55,255 nt of DNA from an uncultured Opitutia bacterium. Its GTDB lineage: Bacteria; Verrucomicrobiota; Verrucomicrobiia; Opitutales; Opitutaceae. The notes under the pieces were generated by a model. It was not told the DNA's origin and ran no database searches. It saw only the letters and a program-made list of their open reading frames with translations. The stretch covers positions 1 to 55,255 of the forward strand of contig CAIMAQ010000016.1 in NCBI GenBank assembly GCA_903839035.1, read 5' to 3'. Below, piece by piece: positions 1 through 7,633 of the stretch. How positions within the stretch are numbered: the stretch's first letter is position 1; each line of letters starts with the position of its first letter. The position numbers and the translations under genes are program-made.

Positions 1-391
1 GCACAAAACCCGGCTGCAGGCAGAACTCCGGGTCCGCCTCAAACTGGATGATCCGGCGGATGCCCTTGATCAGCGGGTTCGACGCGAGTTTGGCGAGCGC
101 CTCCTCCGCGCCGTCACCCTTCTCCAGCGGCGCCCACGGCACGATGCCGCGGAGGCGCGGGTCCACCTTCGCCACTTCCGTCACCCAGTCCGCCTCCTCC
201 TGAAACAGCGCGAAGTCCGCCTCGCACTGCAGGAACACCATCTTCGCGACCGCCACCGGGCCGCACGCCTTGCGGTAATCCTCGATCAGGTGGTCCTGGT
301 TGAGCATCGGCACGCTCGCCAGCCACGGATAGCGCAGGCGCTTGAGGTCCCAGAGGTGCAGGTGGGTATCAACGACGGGGAAGGAGGGCAT
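1..391 (-). CDS. Amidohydrolase family 2 (lactonase-type), partial
   Basis: Seen: the reading frame runs off the left edge, so only the N-terminal 130 residues are present. It starts at an ATG (complement of 389-391) with MPSFPVVDTHLHLWDLKRL, where the DTHLHLW motif is the first metal-binding His-x-His of the amidohydrolase TIM barrel. The following RYPWL and later residues VDPRLRGIVPWAPLE are typical of the COG3618 group. Family knowledge: this group includes L-fuconolactonase, L-rhamnono-lactonase and related sugar-lactone hydrolases, cytoplasmic enzymes that open aldonolactones. Context: it is upstream, on the same strand, of nothing in this window but precedes the minus-strand set of dehydrogenases at 501-3565 in map order. 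Inference: a sugar lactonase in an oxidative sugar pathway. The exact substrate cannot be read from the fragment. Confidence 0.8.
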   Translation of the reverse strand, partial: MPSFPVVDTHLHLWDLKRLRYPWLASVPMLNQDHLIEDYRKACGPVAVAKMVFLQCEADFALFQEEADWVTEVAKVDPRLRGIVPWAPLEKGDGAEEALAKLASNPLIKGIRRIIQFEADPEFCLQPGFV

Positions 392-393
392 AC

Positions 394-485
394 GGGGTTA
401 GGGTTAGGGGTAATGGGTTATAGGTTATGGGCGGAGACGAGTCAGAGGCAATTTCCTATCACCGTTAACCCATCACCCATGACCC
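394..485. repeat. Degenerate heptamer inverted repeat
   Basis: A G-rich run at 394-430 made of period-7 units such as GGTTAGG, GGTAATG, GGTTATA and GGTTATG faces a C-rich run at 455-485 that reads roughly as its complement. The two arms could pair around a loop of about 25 nt. The element fills the spacer between the amidohydrolase start and the next gene's end. It belongs to the same style as the (CCCATCR)n repeats seen elsewhere in the window. Confidence 0.65.
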
Positions 486-500
486 GCGGCGCTCAGTAGC

Positions 501-1460
501 TCACTTGTTCACTTGGTTTTTGAACGGCTCGCCGCGCAGGCCGCGGACGACTTCCTCGCCGGCGAGCTGCTGCAGGCGCGGGATGCTGCTCTCGCTGTAC
601 CAGGCGACGTGCGAGGTGAGCAGCGCGTTCGGGGCGGCGAAGAGCGGGTGATCCTTCTCCACCGGTTCCTTCTCGTAAACGTCGACGCCCAGCCCGGCGA
701 TCGTGCCGGCCTTCAGCGCCGCCGCGGCCGCGGCCGTGTCCACCAGCGGGCCGCGCGCCGTGTTCACCACGATCGCGGTCTTCTTCATCTGCGTGAGCCG
801 CTCTGCACTGACAAAATGCTTCGTCTCCGCCGTCGCCGGCAGGTGCAGCGAAAGCACGTCCGCCCGCGCAAAGAGGGCGTCCATTTCCACCTTCTCCACC
901 CCCGCCGCCTTCATCACCTCGGCGGTGACGTACGGGTCGTAGGCGATGCGCTGGCAGCCGAAACCGGCCATCATCTCGTGCGCCGTGCGCGCGATCCGGC
1001 CGAAACCCGCCGTGGCGAACGTGGACGCATGCAGCGCCGGCATCGGGCGGTCTGGCGTGATCTTCCACGTGCCGCTGCGGAGCCGCGAGTCGATCTGCGG
1101 CAGCTGGCGGACCAGCGCGAGCGCGAGCGACACCGCGTGCTCGGCGACTTCGCGCACGCCGTAATCCGGGATGTTGCAGACGGCGATGCCCTTGGCCTTC
1201 GCCGCCACGAGGTCGACGTTGTCCACACCGATACCGTACCGAACGATCACCTTGCAGCGCGTCAGCGTCGCGATGACCGCCGCAGTGATCGGTGCCCACT
1301 GCACGAGGAGCGCATCCATGTCCTTCGCGGCCGCGATCACCTCGTCCGCGGTCTTGCACTGGGCGACCACCAGTTCGGCACCGGCGGCGGCGAGGGTCGT
1401 CTCTTCGTGGCGAAGATTCGGGAATCCGTGATCAGTGACAAGGACGCGAGGTTTGGGCAT
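501..1460 (-). CDS. D-2-hydroxyacid dehydrogenase (CtBP/SerA-like)
   Basis: A 319-residue protein with the two-domain layout of NAD-dependent D-2-hydroxyacid dehydrogenases: N-terminal substrate domain, then a Rossmann domain entered at VRYGIGVDNVD. The catalytic set is visible: Arg in NTARGPLVD, Glu in DVYEKEP and His in TSHVAWYSE. The last motif resembles the C-terminal-binding-protein/phosphoglycerate-dehydrogenase-like branch. Odd point: the dinucleotide loop reads AGFGRIA, so the third glycine of GxGxxG is alanine. Start is the ATG at 1460; no good ribosome-binding site is seen. It is separated from the SDR upstream (1681-2508) by a repeat-filled spacer, so it may not be in the same transcript. 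Likely role: reduction or oxidation of a 2-keto/2-hydroxy acid from sugar breakdown. Substrate unknown. Confidence 0.88.
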   Translation of the reverse strand: MPKPRVLVTDHGFPNLRHEETTLAAAGAELVVAQCKTADEVIAAAKDMDALLVQWAPITAAVIATLTRCKVIVRYGIGVDNVDLVAAKAKGIAVCNIPDYGVREVAEHAVSLALALVRQLPQIDSRLRSGTWKITPDRPMPALHASTFATAGFGRIARTAHEMMAGFGCQRIAYDPYVTAEVMKAAGVEKVEMDALFARADVLSLHLPATAETKHFVSAERLTQMKKTAIVVNTARGPLVDTAAAAAALKAGTIAGLGVDVYEKEPVEKDHPLFAAPNALLTSHVAWYSESSIPRLQQLAGEEVVRGLRGEPFKNQVNK

Positions 1461-1514
1461 GGGGAAAATTTTTACCGCGAAGGACGCAAAGAACGCGAAG
1501 TTGGATCAGCATAA

Positions 1515-1633
1515 TTTCACGCAGAGACGCAGAGACGCGGAGACGCAGAGATCGAGGCAGAACCTGGAAAAAACGGCAAAGTTCTGATCCGGCAAAACAT
1601 GCAGGCCTCTGCGTCCCGGCGTCTCTGCGTGAG
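1515..1633. repeat. Period-8 ACGCAGAG inverted repeat
   Basis: The left arm (1515-1550) carries tandem ACGCAGAG-like octamers beginning TTTCACGCAGAG. The right arm (1606-1633) is CCTCTGCGTCCCGGCGTCTC followed by TGCGTGAG and is close to its reverse complement. The same family recurs between prpC and prpD (44071-44143). The spacer 1461-1680 holds nothing else recognisable. Confidence 0.75.
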
Positions 1634-1680
1634 TTCATTAGTTGGCGATGGGACAGCATCAGAATGGGTAACGTTGTTAA

Positions 1681-2508
1681 TTATTTTGTCCCCGCAATCT
1701 TCGCGGTCTGCCCCAGCCCCTCGGGCCCGAGGCCGTTGTAACCGCCGTCCACCGGCAGGTCGGTGCCGGTGATGAACGATGCGTCGTCGCTCAGCAGGAA
1801 CAGCACGGGCCCGGCGATCTCGATGGGATGACCCATGCGCGCGAGCATGTGGAACTGGCCCCAGATCGGATCCCAGGTCGCGCGGTCGTTGTTGGCGGCC
1901 TTGTCCACCTCGCGCGTCCAGATCCAGCCGGGGCTGACGCTGTTGACGCGCACCTTGTACGGCACGAGGTCGAGGGCGGCGCAGCGCGTGAGCTGGGCCA
2001 CCGCGCCCTTGGCGGTGTTGTACGTCCAGCGGTTCGGCTGGGCGATCCAGGCGGAGATGCTGGAAACATTCACGATGGCGCCGCCGCCGTTCTTTTTCAT
2101 CGGCTCGGCGACCAGCTGCGTGAGCAGCGCAAAGGCGAACGGCCCGACGTTGAACGACCGCTCGAAGTCCTCCCGCGTCGCCTCAAGGCCCTTCGCGATG
2201 AACGAAAACGCGTTGTTCACCAGGCAGTCGATCCGACCGAACTTCGCGAGCACGTCGGCCACGAGCGACCGGCAGAATTTCTCGTCCGCCATGTCGCCGG
2301 CGAGGATGAGCGGGGAGAATCCGGCGGCGGCAAACGCCGCACGGCCGGCTTCGGCGTCGGCCGGCAGGCCGGTCACGGCGACGGACGCGCCCTCGCGCAG
2401 GAGCTCGAGCGCGATGGCGTGGCCGATGCCGTTGGTGCCACCGGTCACGAGGGCGACCTTGCCCTTGAACCGGTTCGGGATCGGGGTGCGGGTGGGGCTT
2501 TTGATCAT
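1681..2508 (-). CDS. SDR family oxidoreductase
   Basis: A 275-residue classical short-chain dehydrogenase. The cofactor motif TGGTNGIG is near residue 22, the structural motif is NNAF rather than NNAG, and the catalytic Ser (NVSSIS) and Tyr-x-x-x-Lys (YNTAK) are all in place. The C-terminus has the usual FLLSDDASFITGTDLPVDGGY. Start is the ATG at 2508. It lies 40 bp downstream of the zinc alcohol dehydrogenase on the same strand, so the two probably share a transcript. Family members oxidise sugars, sugar acids or 2-keto-3-deoxy acids; with a lactonase-type hydrolase nearby, a sugar or keto-deoxy-acid dehydrogenase is the best guess. Cytoplasmic, no leader. Confidence 0.88.
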   Translation of the reverse strand: MIKSPTRTPIPNRFKGKVALVTGGTNGIGHAIALELLREGASVAVTGLPADAEAGRAAFAAAGFSPLILAGDMADEKFCRSLVADVLAKFGRIDCLVNNAFSFIAKGLEATREDFERSFNVGPFAFALLTQLVAEPMKKNGGGAIVNVSSISAWIAQPNRWTYNTAKGAVAQLTRCAALDLVPYKVRVNSVSPGWIWTREVDKAANNDRATWDPIWGQFHMLARMGHPIEIAGPVLFLLSDDASFITGTDLPVDGGYNGLGPEGLGQTAKIAGTK

Positions 2509-2548
2509 GGGGTAAGAGAGGTAGGGCGGGACCGCTGGGCCCGCCGGT

Positions 2549-3565
2549 TCACGGACAGATGACCGCCTTGATGTCGTGGCCCTTGGCGGCGAGCATGCGC
2601 TGGAAGGCGGTGACGCCCTCCTCGAGGGGAAAACGCTGCACCCACGAGAGCGCGTCCACCTGGCCCGAGGCCATCAGCTGCAGCGCGTGGGCCAACTCCT
2701 CGATCTTCGCCGCGTAGGTGCCGAGCACCTGTTTCTCGGGCAGCGTGACGTTGTAGGAATCGATGGTAACGGTGTTCTCGTGCAGGCCGATCCACACGGT
2801 CACGCCGCCGGGGCGCAGCGCCTCGAGCGAGGTCTTCTTCGTGGCCGACGCGCCGACCGCGTCCACCACGATGTCCGCGCCCTCGCCGCCGGTCAGCTCC
2901 TGCAGGACCTTCGCCGGATCCTGCTCGCGGGAATTGATCACGCCCGCGGCGCCGAGCTTCTTCGCGACGGCCAGCCGCTCGGGGCTGAGGTCGGCGACAT
3001 ACACCTTCGAGCCGCGCAGCACCTGCAGCGCCTGCTGGGAAAACAACCCGATCGGGCCCGCGCCGATGACGAGCACCGTCGCCGCCGGATAATTCTTCGT
3101 GAGATTCACGATGTGAATACCGTTCGCCAGCGGCTCGGCCAGCGAGGCGGCCTCGGCGGGGAGATTCTCGGGCCACGGGATCAGGCAGCGCGCGGGGACG
3201 TTGACGTACTCTGCAAACGCGCCCGGGCGGTGCATGCCAAAGATCTGGCGGTGCGCACAGAGATGCGTGTCGCCGCGCGTGCAGCGCACGCACTTACCGC
3301 AGGGCACGAGCGAGTTGCTCACGACGCGCGCGCCTATTTTCACGCTGGTTACGTCCGTCCCGAGCTCGGCGACCGTACCGCAAAATTCATGACCCATCAC
3401 CAGCGGCGGCGGACGGCGCGGGCTGTGGTTCTTGAACGACTCGAGTTCGCTCCCGCACACGCCGCACGCCGCGACCTTCAGCCGGACCTCGTCGGGCTTC
3501 GGCGACGCGACGTCTTGTTCGCGGATTTCCAGTTGGTCGAAGGCCGGGTAATTCAGGACGCGCAT
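2549..3565 (-). CDS. Zinc-dependent alcohol/polyol dehydrogenase (MDR)
   Basis: A 338-residue medium-chain dehydrogenase. I chose the ATG at 3565 (MRVLNYPAFDQLEIREQ) because the conserved fold starts there; the frame stays open upstream to 3844 but only across the end of the neighbouring gene. Catalytic zinc ligands are visible in CGVCGSE, GHEF and the Glu of LAEPLANG. The structural zinc site is CGKCVRCTRGDTHLC with four cysteines. The NAD(P) loop is VIGAGPIG. Family members oxidise sorbitol, threonine, galactitol and similar polyols. It lies between the AGE epimerase (73 bp upstream) and the SDR (40 bp downstream), which suggests one sugar-catabolic operon. Exact substrate not readable. Confidence 0.88.
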   Translation of the reverse strand: MRVLNYPAFDQLEIREQDVASPKPDEVRLKVAACGVCGSELESFKNHSPRRPPPLVMGHEFCGTVAELGTDVTSVKIGARVVSNSLVPCGKCVRCTRGDTHLCAHRQIFGMHRPGAFAEYVNVPARCLIPWPENLPAEAASLAEPLANGIHIVNLTKNYPAATVLVIGAGPIGLFSQQALQVLRGSKVYVADLSPERLAVAKKLGAAGVINSREQDPAKVLQELTGGEGADIVVDAVGASATKKTSLEALRPGGVTVWIGLHENTVTIDSYNVTLPEKQVLGTYAAKIEELAHALQLMASGQVDALSWVQRFPLEEGVTAFQRMLAAKGHDIKAVICP

Positions 3566-3638
3566 GGGAGGTTTTCTGGGGTGCCCGCCCCCGCTCGCGA
3601 AGGCAAGGCGAAGCCGCATGAAAATTCGCGCGGCCCGA

Positions 3639-4832
3639 TCATTTCGGCTCCGCCAGCAGCCGCGCACAGTACCATTGCATCCGCGGCAGGTGGAACGGGC
3701 CCTTCCAGGTGCCGCCCTTGAGCTGCGACGACACGCTCCCGTCGCGGTGCAGGTAGCCGTACCACTCGCCATGCTCCCGGTCGGGAAAATGCGCCTGGGC
3801 CCAGTCGTGCGCGAGGGTGTGCCACTCCGCGTATTTCGCGTCACCGGTCATTCGCCAGGCGAGGAGCGTGGCGATGATCGCCTCGTTTTGCGGCCACCAG
3901 AACTTCATGTCGTGCCAGTACTCCTGCTGCGGCCGGCCGAGGACATCGGCGTGGTAGAGGATGCCGCCGTGTTCGCGGTCCCAGCCGCGCGCCCACATCC
4001 AGTCGAGAATGGTCAGGCCGAGCCGCTGCAGCCGGGCGTCGCCCTGACGCAGCCGCGCCTCGTGGAGGATGAACCAGGCTGCCTCGATGGCGTGGCCGGG
4101 GTTCAGCTGGCGGCCGTCAAAGTGGTCCGCAAGAAATTCCCCGCCCGCCCCCGTGACCTCGAGCAGCGCCTGCAAGTCCGGCTTCAGGAAATCGCGCTCG
4201 ATCTCGCCGATGGCGCGGTCGATCCACTCCGTGCAGGTCGCGCCGCCAGCGCGGATGTCGCCGAGCAGGGCGCGCAGTTCCTGGGCGGTGACGATCGTGA
4301 TCATCCGCGTAGCCAGGCCCTGCATCGGCCGCGTCAACGCGTCCGTCTTTGGCGCGATCAGGCCGGGGGTGTAACTGTAATGCAGGAAGGTTTCCCAGGC
4401 CCGCCGGGCGTCGTCCGCGGCGCGCGCCTCACCCGTCGCCTTCGCGTAGGCGGCAAACCCGATGGCCGCAAACGTCTCGCTGTACACGTAGCGCCGCATC
4501 CGCAGCGGCCGGCCCTCGCGGGTAACGGTGAAGTACATCTTGCCGCCCGGGCCGTAGGCGTGGTGCCGGAGAAAATCGATGCATGAGCCCGCAAACCCGA
4601 GCCACTCCGGCCGCGGTTCGACCGTGTTGTAGGCGGTCGCATACATCCAGGCCGCGCGGCCCTGGAACCAGATGGACTTGTCGGTCTCAATGACTGCGCC
4701 GTCGCGGCCCAGCCCGGTAATGATGCCGCCGTGCTCGCGGTCCCAGCCATTTTTCAACCAGAACGGTAGCACGTCCCGGGTCAGGCCGTCCCGGTAGGTC
4801 GCCATCAGTGCATCGCGTCGTTGCGGGGTCAT
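3639..4832 (-). CDS. AGE family epimerase/isomerase
   Basis: A 397-residue (alpha/alpha)6-barrel protein of the N-acylglucosamine 2-epimerase superfamily, full length for that family. Diagnostic segments are WDREHGG, seen twice (near residues 30 and 285), ADHFDGRQLNPGHAIEAAW with the conserved His, FWWPQNEAI, and the C-terminal KGGTWKGPFHLPR. Members interconvert N-acetylglucosamine/N-acetylmannosamine, mannose/glucose or cellobiose. No signal peptide, so cytoplasmic. It is the first gene of the minus-strand run 4832 to 1681. The upstream spacer is full of repeats and no promoter could be picked out. Substrate could be a free aldose rather than an amino sugar. Confidence 0.88.
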   Translation of the reverse strand: MTPQRRDALMATYRDGLTRDVLPFWLKNGWDREHGGIITGLGRDGAVIETDKSIWFQGRAAWMYATAYNTVEPRPEWLGFAGSCIDFLRHHAYGPGGKMYFTVTREGRPLRMRRYVYSETFAAIGFAAYAKATGEARAADDARRAWETFLHYSYTPGLIAPKTDALTRPMQGLATRMITIVTAQELRALLGDIRAGGATCTEWIDRAIGEIERDFLKPDLQALLEVTGAGGEFLADHFDGRQLNPGHAIEAAWFILHEARLRQGDARLQRLGLTILDWMWARGWDREHGGILYHADVLGRPQQEYWHDMKFWWPQNEAIIATLLAWRMTGDAKYAEWHTLAHDWAQAHFPDREHGEWYGYLHRDGSVSSQLKGGTWKGPFHLPRMQWYCARLLAEPK

Positions 4833-4890
4833 GAGAGGACTGGCAGCTTGCGGCGAAAAGCCCGCGGGCGTCAGGCCTTTTCTGGGAGTT

Positions 4891-5037
4891 GGTCACCACG
4901 GAACACCCGAACGGCACGAAAGCCGGATTCCCGTTGGATTGACCACGGAACACACGGAGGACACGGAAACATAAAAAACATAGCCCAGCAGGTGACTGCT
5001 TTCTCAGATCATTCCGTGTCCTCCGTGTGTTCCGTGG
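4891..5037. repeat. CACGGAA-type repeat with perfect 26-bp inverted arms
   Basis: The gene-free stretch 4833-5205 (373 bp) is mainly repeat. A first arm-like segment (about 4893-4921) reads ACCACGGAACACCCGAACGG. A second arm at 4943-4968 (CCACGGAACACACGGAGG then ACACGGAA) is exactly complementary to 5012-5037, leaving a 43-nt loop. The rest of the spacer (5038-5205) shows no gene; it must contain the promoter of the plus-strand gene at 5206 but no clear -35/-10 pair was identified. Confidence 0.8.
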
Positions 5038-5205
5038 GCCAAAATCCGCCGGGCCGCCCTTGGTGTGTTTCGTTGATTTCGTGCTGACCCACCCCATCCC
5101 TCCCGCCGGTGGTCGCCGGTCACGCTGATTGGTAAATAATCACCCGCGACACGGGTCGCGCTTGTGTTTTGGGGTGAAAACATCTTTCGCGTTAGGCGCT
5201 TTTCC

Positions 5206-7530
5206 ATGAGTTCCGCCACCCACCCCGTTGCTGCGTTGAACATCCGCAGCGTGACCTATCCCGCCGCCGGCCAGCCGGTCGAGCAGACCGCCGCCGAGGA
5301 GCTCGCCCGCTTTGCCGGCGTCTTCGCGACCGCCGCCACCCGTCCCGGCAAGGGCGTGAACGTCGCGCTCGCGACCCGCAAGTGGGCCCGCATCCCAGGC
5401 CTCCCGGCCACGGGCACCTGGCTCTGGCTGCGCATCACGGATGCCGGCGCCGGTGAAATCGTCGCCAGCGAGCCCGCCTACCTGTTCGCCGCCGTCCGCC
5501 TGCTCGCCAACGGCCTGACCAACGTCTCCCGCGCCAAGCTCGAGCGCGGCCTGCTGATCAAGGCCGCCTTCGACCTCAACCGCCCGATCTCCGACGCCGC
5601 CCTCACGCAGTACTGGCGCACCGCGCGCAACTTCGACCCCGAGCAGTACATCGCGACGCTCGCCGAGAGCGGCTTTACCCACCTCGAGGTCAACGGCCTC
5701 CAGGCGCACATGCCGTTCGAGGATACCGTCCAGTCGGAATATTATCCCCAGTTCTACACCTACAGCCCCGGCTTCAACCACTTCATCGACACGCCCCTGA
5801 CGCAGGGCCTGTGGCCCGTGCATTACCTCGAGGCCAACCTCAACAACCTCGTCAAGCTCGCCGGCCTCGGCCGCAAGTACGGCCTCAAACCCGGCGTGTG
5901 CATGTTCGAGCCGCGCACGCTGCCCGAGCGCTTCTTCACCCGTTACCCGACGCTCCGCGGCGCCCGCGTGGACCATCCGTTCCGTTCCCGCCTCCCGCGC
6001 TACTGCCTCGCCCAGGACCACCCCGTCACGAAGCAGCACTACCGCGCCGCCATCCAGGCCCTGCTGAAAAACGTCCCCGACCTCAGCTACATGTCGGTGT
6101 GGACCAATGACAGCGGCGCCGGCTTCGAGCACACCGGCTCCCTCTACGTCGGCCGCAACGGCGGCCCGTACATGATCCGCGAGTGGCGCAACCACGACAA
6201 GGTCGCCCAGGCCGCCGGCGAAAGCATCGTCCGCTACCTCCGCAATCTCCAGACCGCCGCCGCCGAGCTCAACCCCGACTTCGACGTCATCCTCCGCATC
6301 GAGCCGTTCAAGCTCGAGCAGGACCATATCAAGGCCGGCATGGGCAACCACGTTACCTGGGAGGCGCCCTCGCTTCTCGTCCGCGGCTACCACCTGCCCT
6401 ACACGCACCCGCGCTACCCCGAGATGGGCGGCGTCGCCAGCAGCGCGCTCCACCCGGAGCTCGATGCCAGCGAGAAGGTCGTGCTCAAGGATTCCCGCGC
6501 CCATGGCGTCGAACCGCTGCTTTACTACTCCGCCGGCACGATGGCGAACTACGAGCCGCTGATCGGCCTGCCGTATCCGCGCATGCTGCACCGCAAGCTC
6601 GCCTCGATGCGCGAGACCGGCCTCAAGCGCATCAGCGCCCTCGGCGGCCTCGCCAACACCACCGCCACGCCGTACTGGCCCAATCCCGCCATCCTCGCCG
6701 CCGGCCAGTTCACGCCGAAGCTGTCCGTGGATGAGGTCCTCCTCGCCACCGCGCAGCGTTTCGTCGGCGCCAAGCACGCCCCGAGCCTCGTCGCCGCGTG
6801 GGATGACTTTGAAACCGCCATGAGCTGGCAGCCGCCCGTGCCGCTGTTCACCGGCTTCGGTTTCTGCTGGCAGCGCACCTTCGACCGCCCGTACGTGCCC
6901 GACATCGAGGCCATCCCGCTGAAGGAGCGCGCCTATTACGAGCGCCACGGCTGCTTCCAGCACAACAACCCCGGGATCAATGATCTCGGCAAGGATGTGC
7001 TCTTTGAGCTCGTCACCCGCGAGTACGGCGCGAAGGCCTACGCGGCCTTTGATAAGAATGTCGTCCCGCGCCTCGAGAAACTCCTCGCGAAACTCACCGC
7101 GCTCGTCGCCCGCACCGGCGGCGACACCACGGCTCACGCCGTGTTCACCGACTTGCTCGACCGCGCCCGCGCCTACCTGGCGTGGTGCCGCTCACTCCGC
7201 ATGGTCTGCGCCTGGTGCGCCCACGTCTACGGCTACCTTGAGAGCAAGACGGCCGCCGAGAAAAAGAAGCATGAGAAACTCCTGCAGGCGGCCATTGACC
7301 TCGAACTCGCCAACACCGCCGACCTCATCGCGCTACTCGAAAGCGGCCGCACCGAGGTGATGATCACGTCCGCCGTCGGCAACAACACGTTCTTCTACGG
7401 CGAAGACCTGCCCAAGCTGCTGCGCGAAAAGATCCGGGTGATGAACAAATACCGGAACCACAAGCCGCGCATCGACAAGGGCATCCTCTGGCGCCCCATC
7501 CCCGGCGCCGTCTGGCCGAAATTTGACTGA
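5206..7530 (+). CDS. Glycoside hydrolase-like protein of unassigned family
   Basis: A 774-residue cytoplasmic-looking protein without a leader. I start it at the ATG at 5206 (MSSATHPVAALNI); the upstream extension to 5164 looks non-coding. The first 130 residues (TAAEELARF, then LFAAVRLLANGL) resemble the small alpha/beta domain found before GH20 and GH67 barrels. A TIM-barrel-like domain follows (FDPEQYIATLAESGFTHLEV). Possible catalytic acids lie in MSVWTNDSGAGFEH and ILRIEPFKLEQD. The last 180 residues are helical. I do not recognise the family. Neighbours are an AraC regulator and sugar genes, so a role in oligosaccharide cleavage is inferred, not shown. It converges on the AraC gene across a strong hairpin. 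Confidence 0.7.
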   Translation: MSSATHPVAALNIRSVTYPAAGQPVEQTAAEELARFAGVFATAATRPGKGVNVALATRKWARIPGLPATGTWLWLRITDAGAGEIVASEPAYLFAAVRLLANGLTNVSRAKLERGLLIKAAFDLNRPISDAALTQYWRTARNFDPEQYIATLAESGFTHLEVNGLQAHMPFEDTVQSEYYPQFYTYSPGFNHFIDTPLTQGLWPVHYLEANLNNLVKLAGLGRKYGLKPGVCMFEPRTLPERFFTRYPTLRGARVDHPFRSRLPRYCLAQDHPVTKQHYRAAIQALLKNVPDLSYMSVWTNDSGAGFEHTGSLYVGRNGGPYMIREWRNHDKVAQAAGESIVRYLRNLQTAAAELNPDFDVILRIEPFKLEQDHIKAGMGNHVTWEAPSLLVRGYHLPYTHPRYPEMGGVASSALHPELDASEKVVLKDSRAHGVEPLLYYSAGTMANYEPLIGLPYPRMLHRKLASMRETGLKRISALGGLANTTATPYWPNPAILAAGQFTPKLSVDEVLLATAQRFVGAKHAPSLVAAWDDFETAMSWQPPVPLFTGFGFCWQRTFDRPYVPDIEAIPLKERAYYERHGCFQHNNPGINDLGKDVLFELVTREYGAKAYAAFDKNVVPRLEKLLAKLTALVARTGGDTTAHAVFTDLLDRARAYLAWCRSLRMVCAWCAHVYGYLESKTAAEKKKHEKLLQAAIDLELANTADLIALLESGRTEVMITSAVGNNTFFYGEDLPKLLREKIRVMNKYRNHKPRIDKGILWRPIPGAVWPKFD

Positions 7531-7551
7531 GCCGGGCCGGCCGGCCCCGGC

Positions 7552-7612
7552 GGAGAGGGGAGATGGGAGATAGGGGTTCGAGCCCATCTCCTATCTCCCA
7601 TCTCCCCTCTCC
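7552..7612. terminator. Perfect 23-bp hairpin between convergent genes
   Basis: Positions 7552-7574 and 7590-7612 are exact reverse complements (23 bp, 15-nt loop). The arms are built from heptamers of the CTCCCAT/GGGAGAT type. It lies between the ends of the plus-strand gene at 7530 and the minus-strand gene at 7634, where it could stop transcription from both sides, though no long T run follows. It is also a member of the period-7 repeat group. Confidence 0.6.
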
Positions 7613-7633
7613 GAATTCAACGCAGCGGAATTC

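Noticed and set aside
394-430. TTAGGG-like run resembling telomere repeats
   Set aside because: The units vary and have period 7; it is one arm of an inverted repeat in a bacterial spacer, not a telomere.
2466-2477. TGAACCGGTTCG, one mismatch from the candidate LacI operator
   Set aside because: It falls inside the SDR coding start and is explained by the codons for Asn-Arg-Phe; no supporting context.
5140-7137. Antisense open frame of 665 codons opposite the GH-like gene
   Set aside because: Same kind of GC-driven shadow; composition is repetitive and no motif is seen.
7574-7585. GGTTCGAGCCC resembling the T-arm of a tRNA
   Set aside because: It lies in and beside the loop of the 23-bp hairpin; no acceptor, D or anticodon arms are present.
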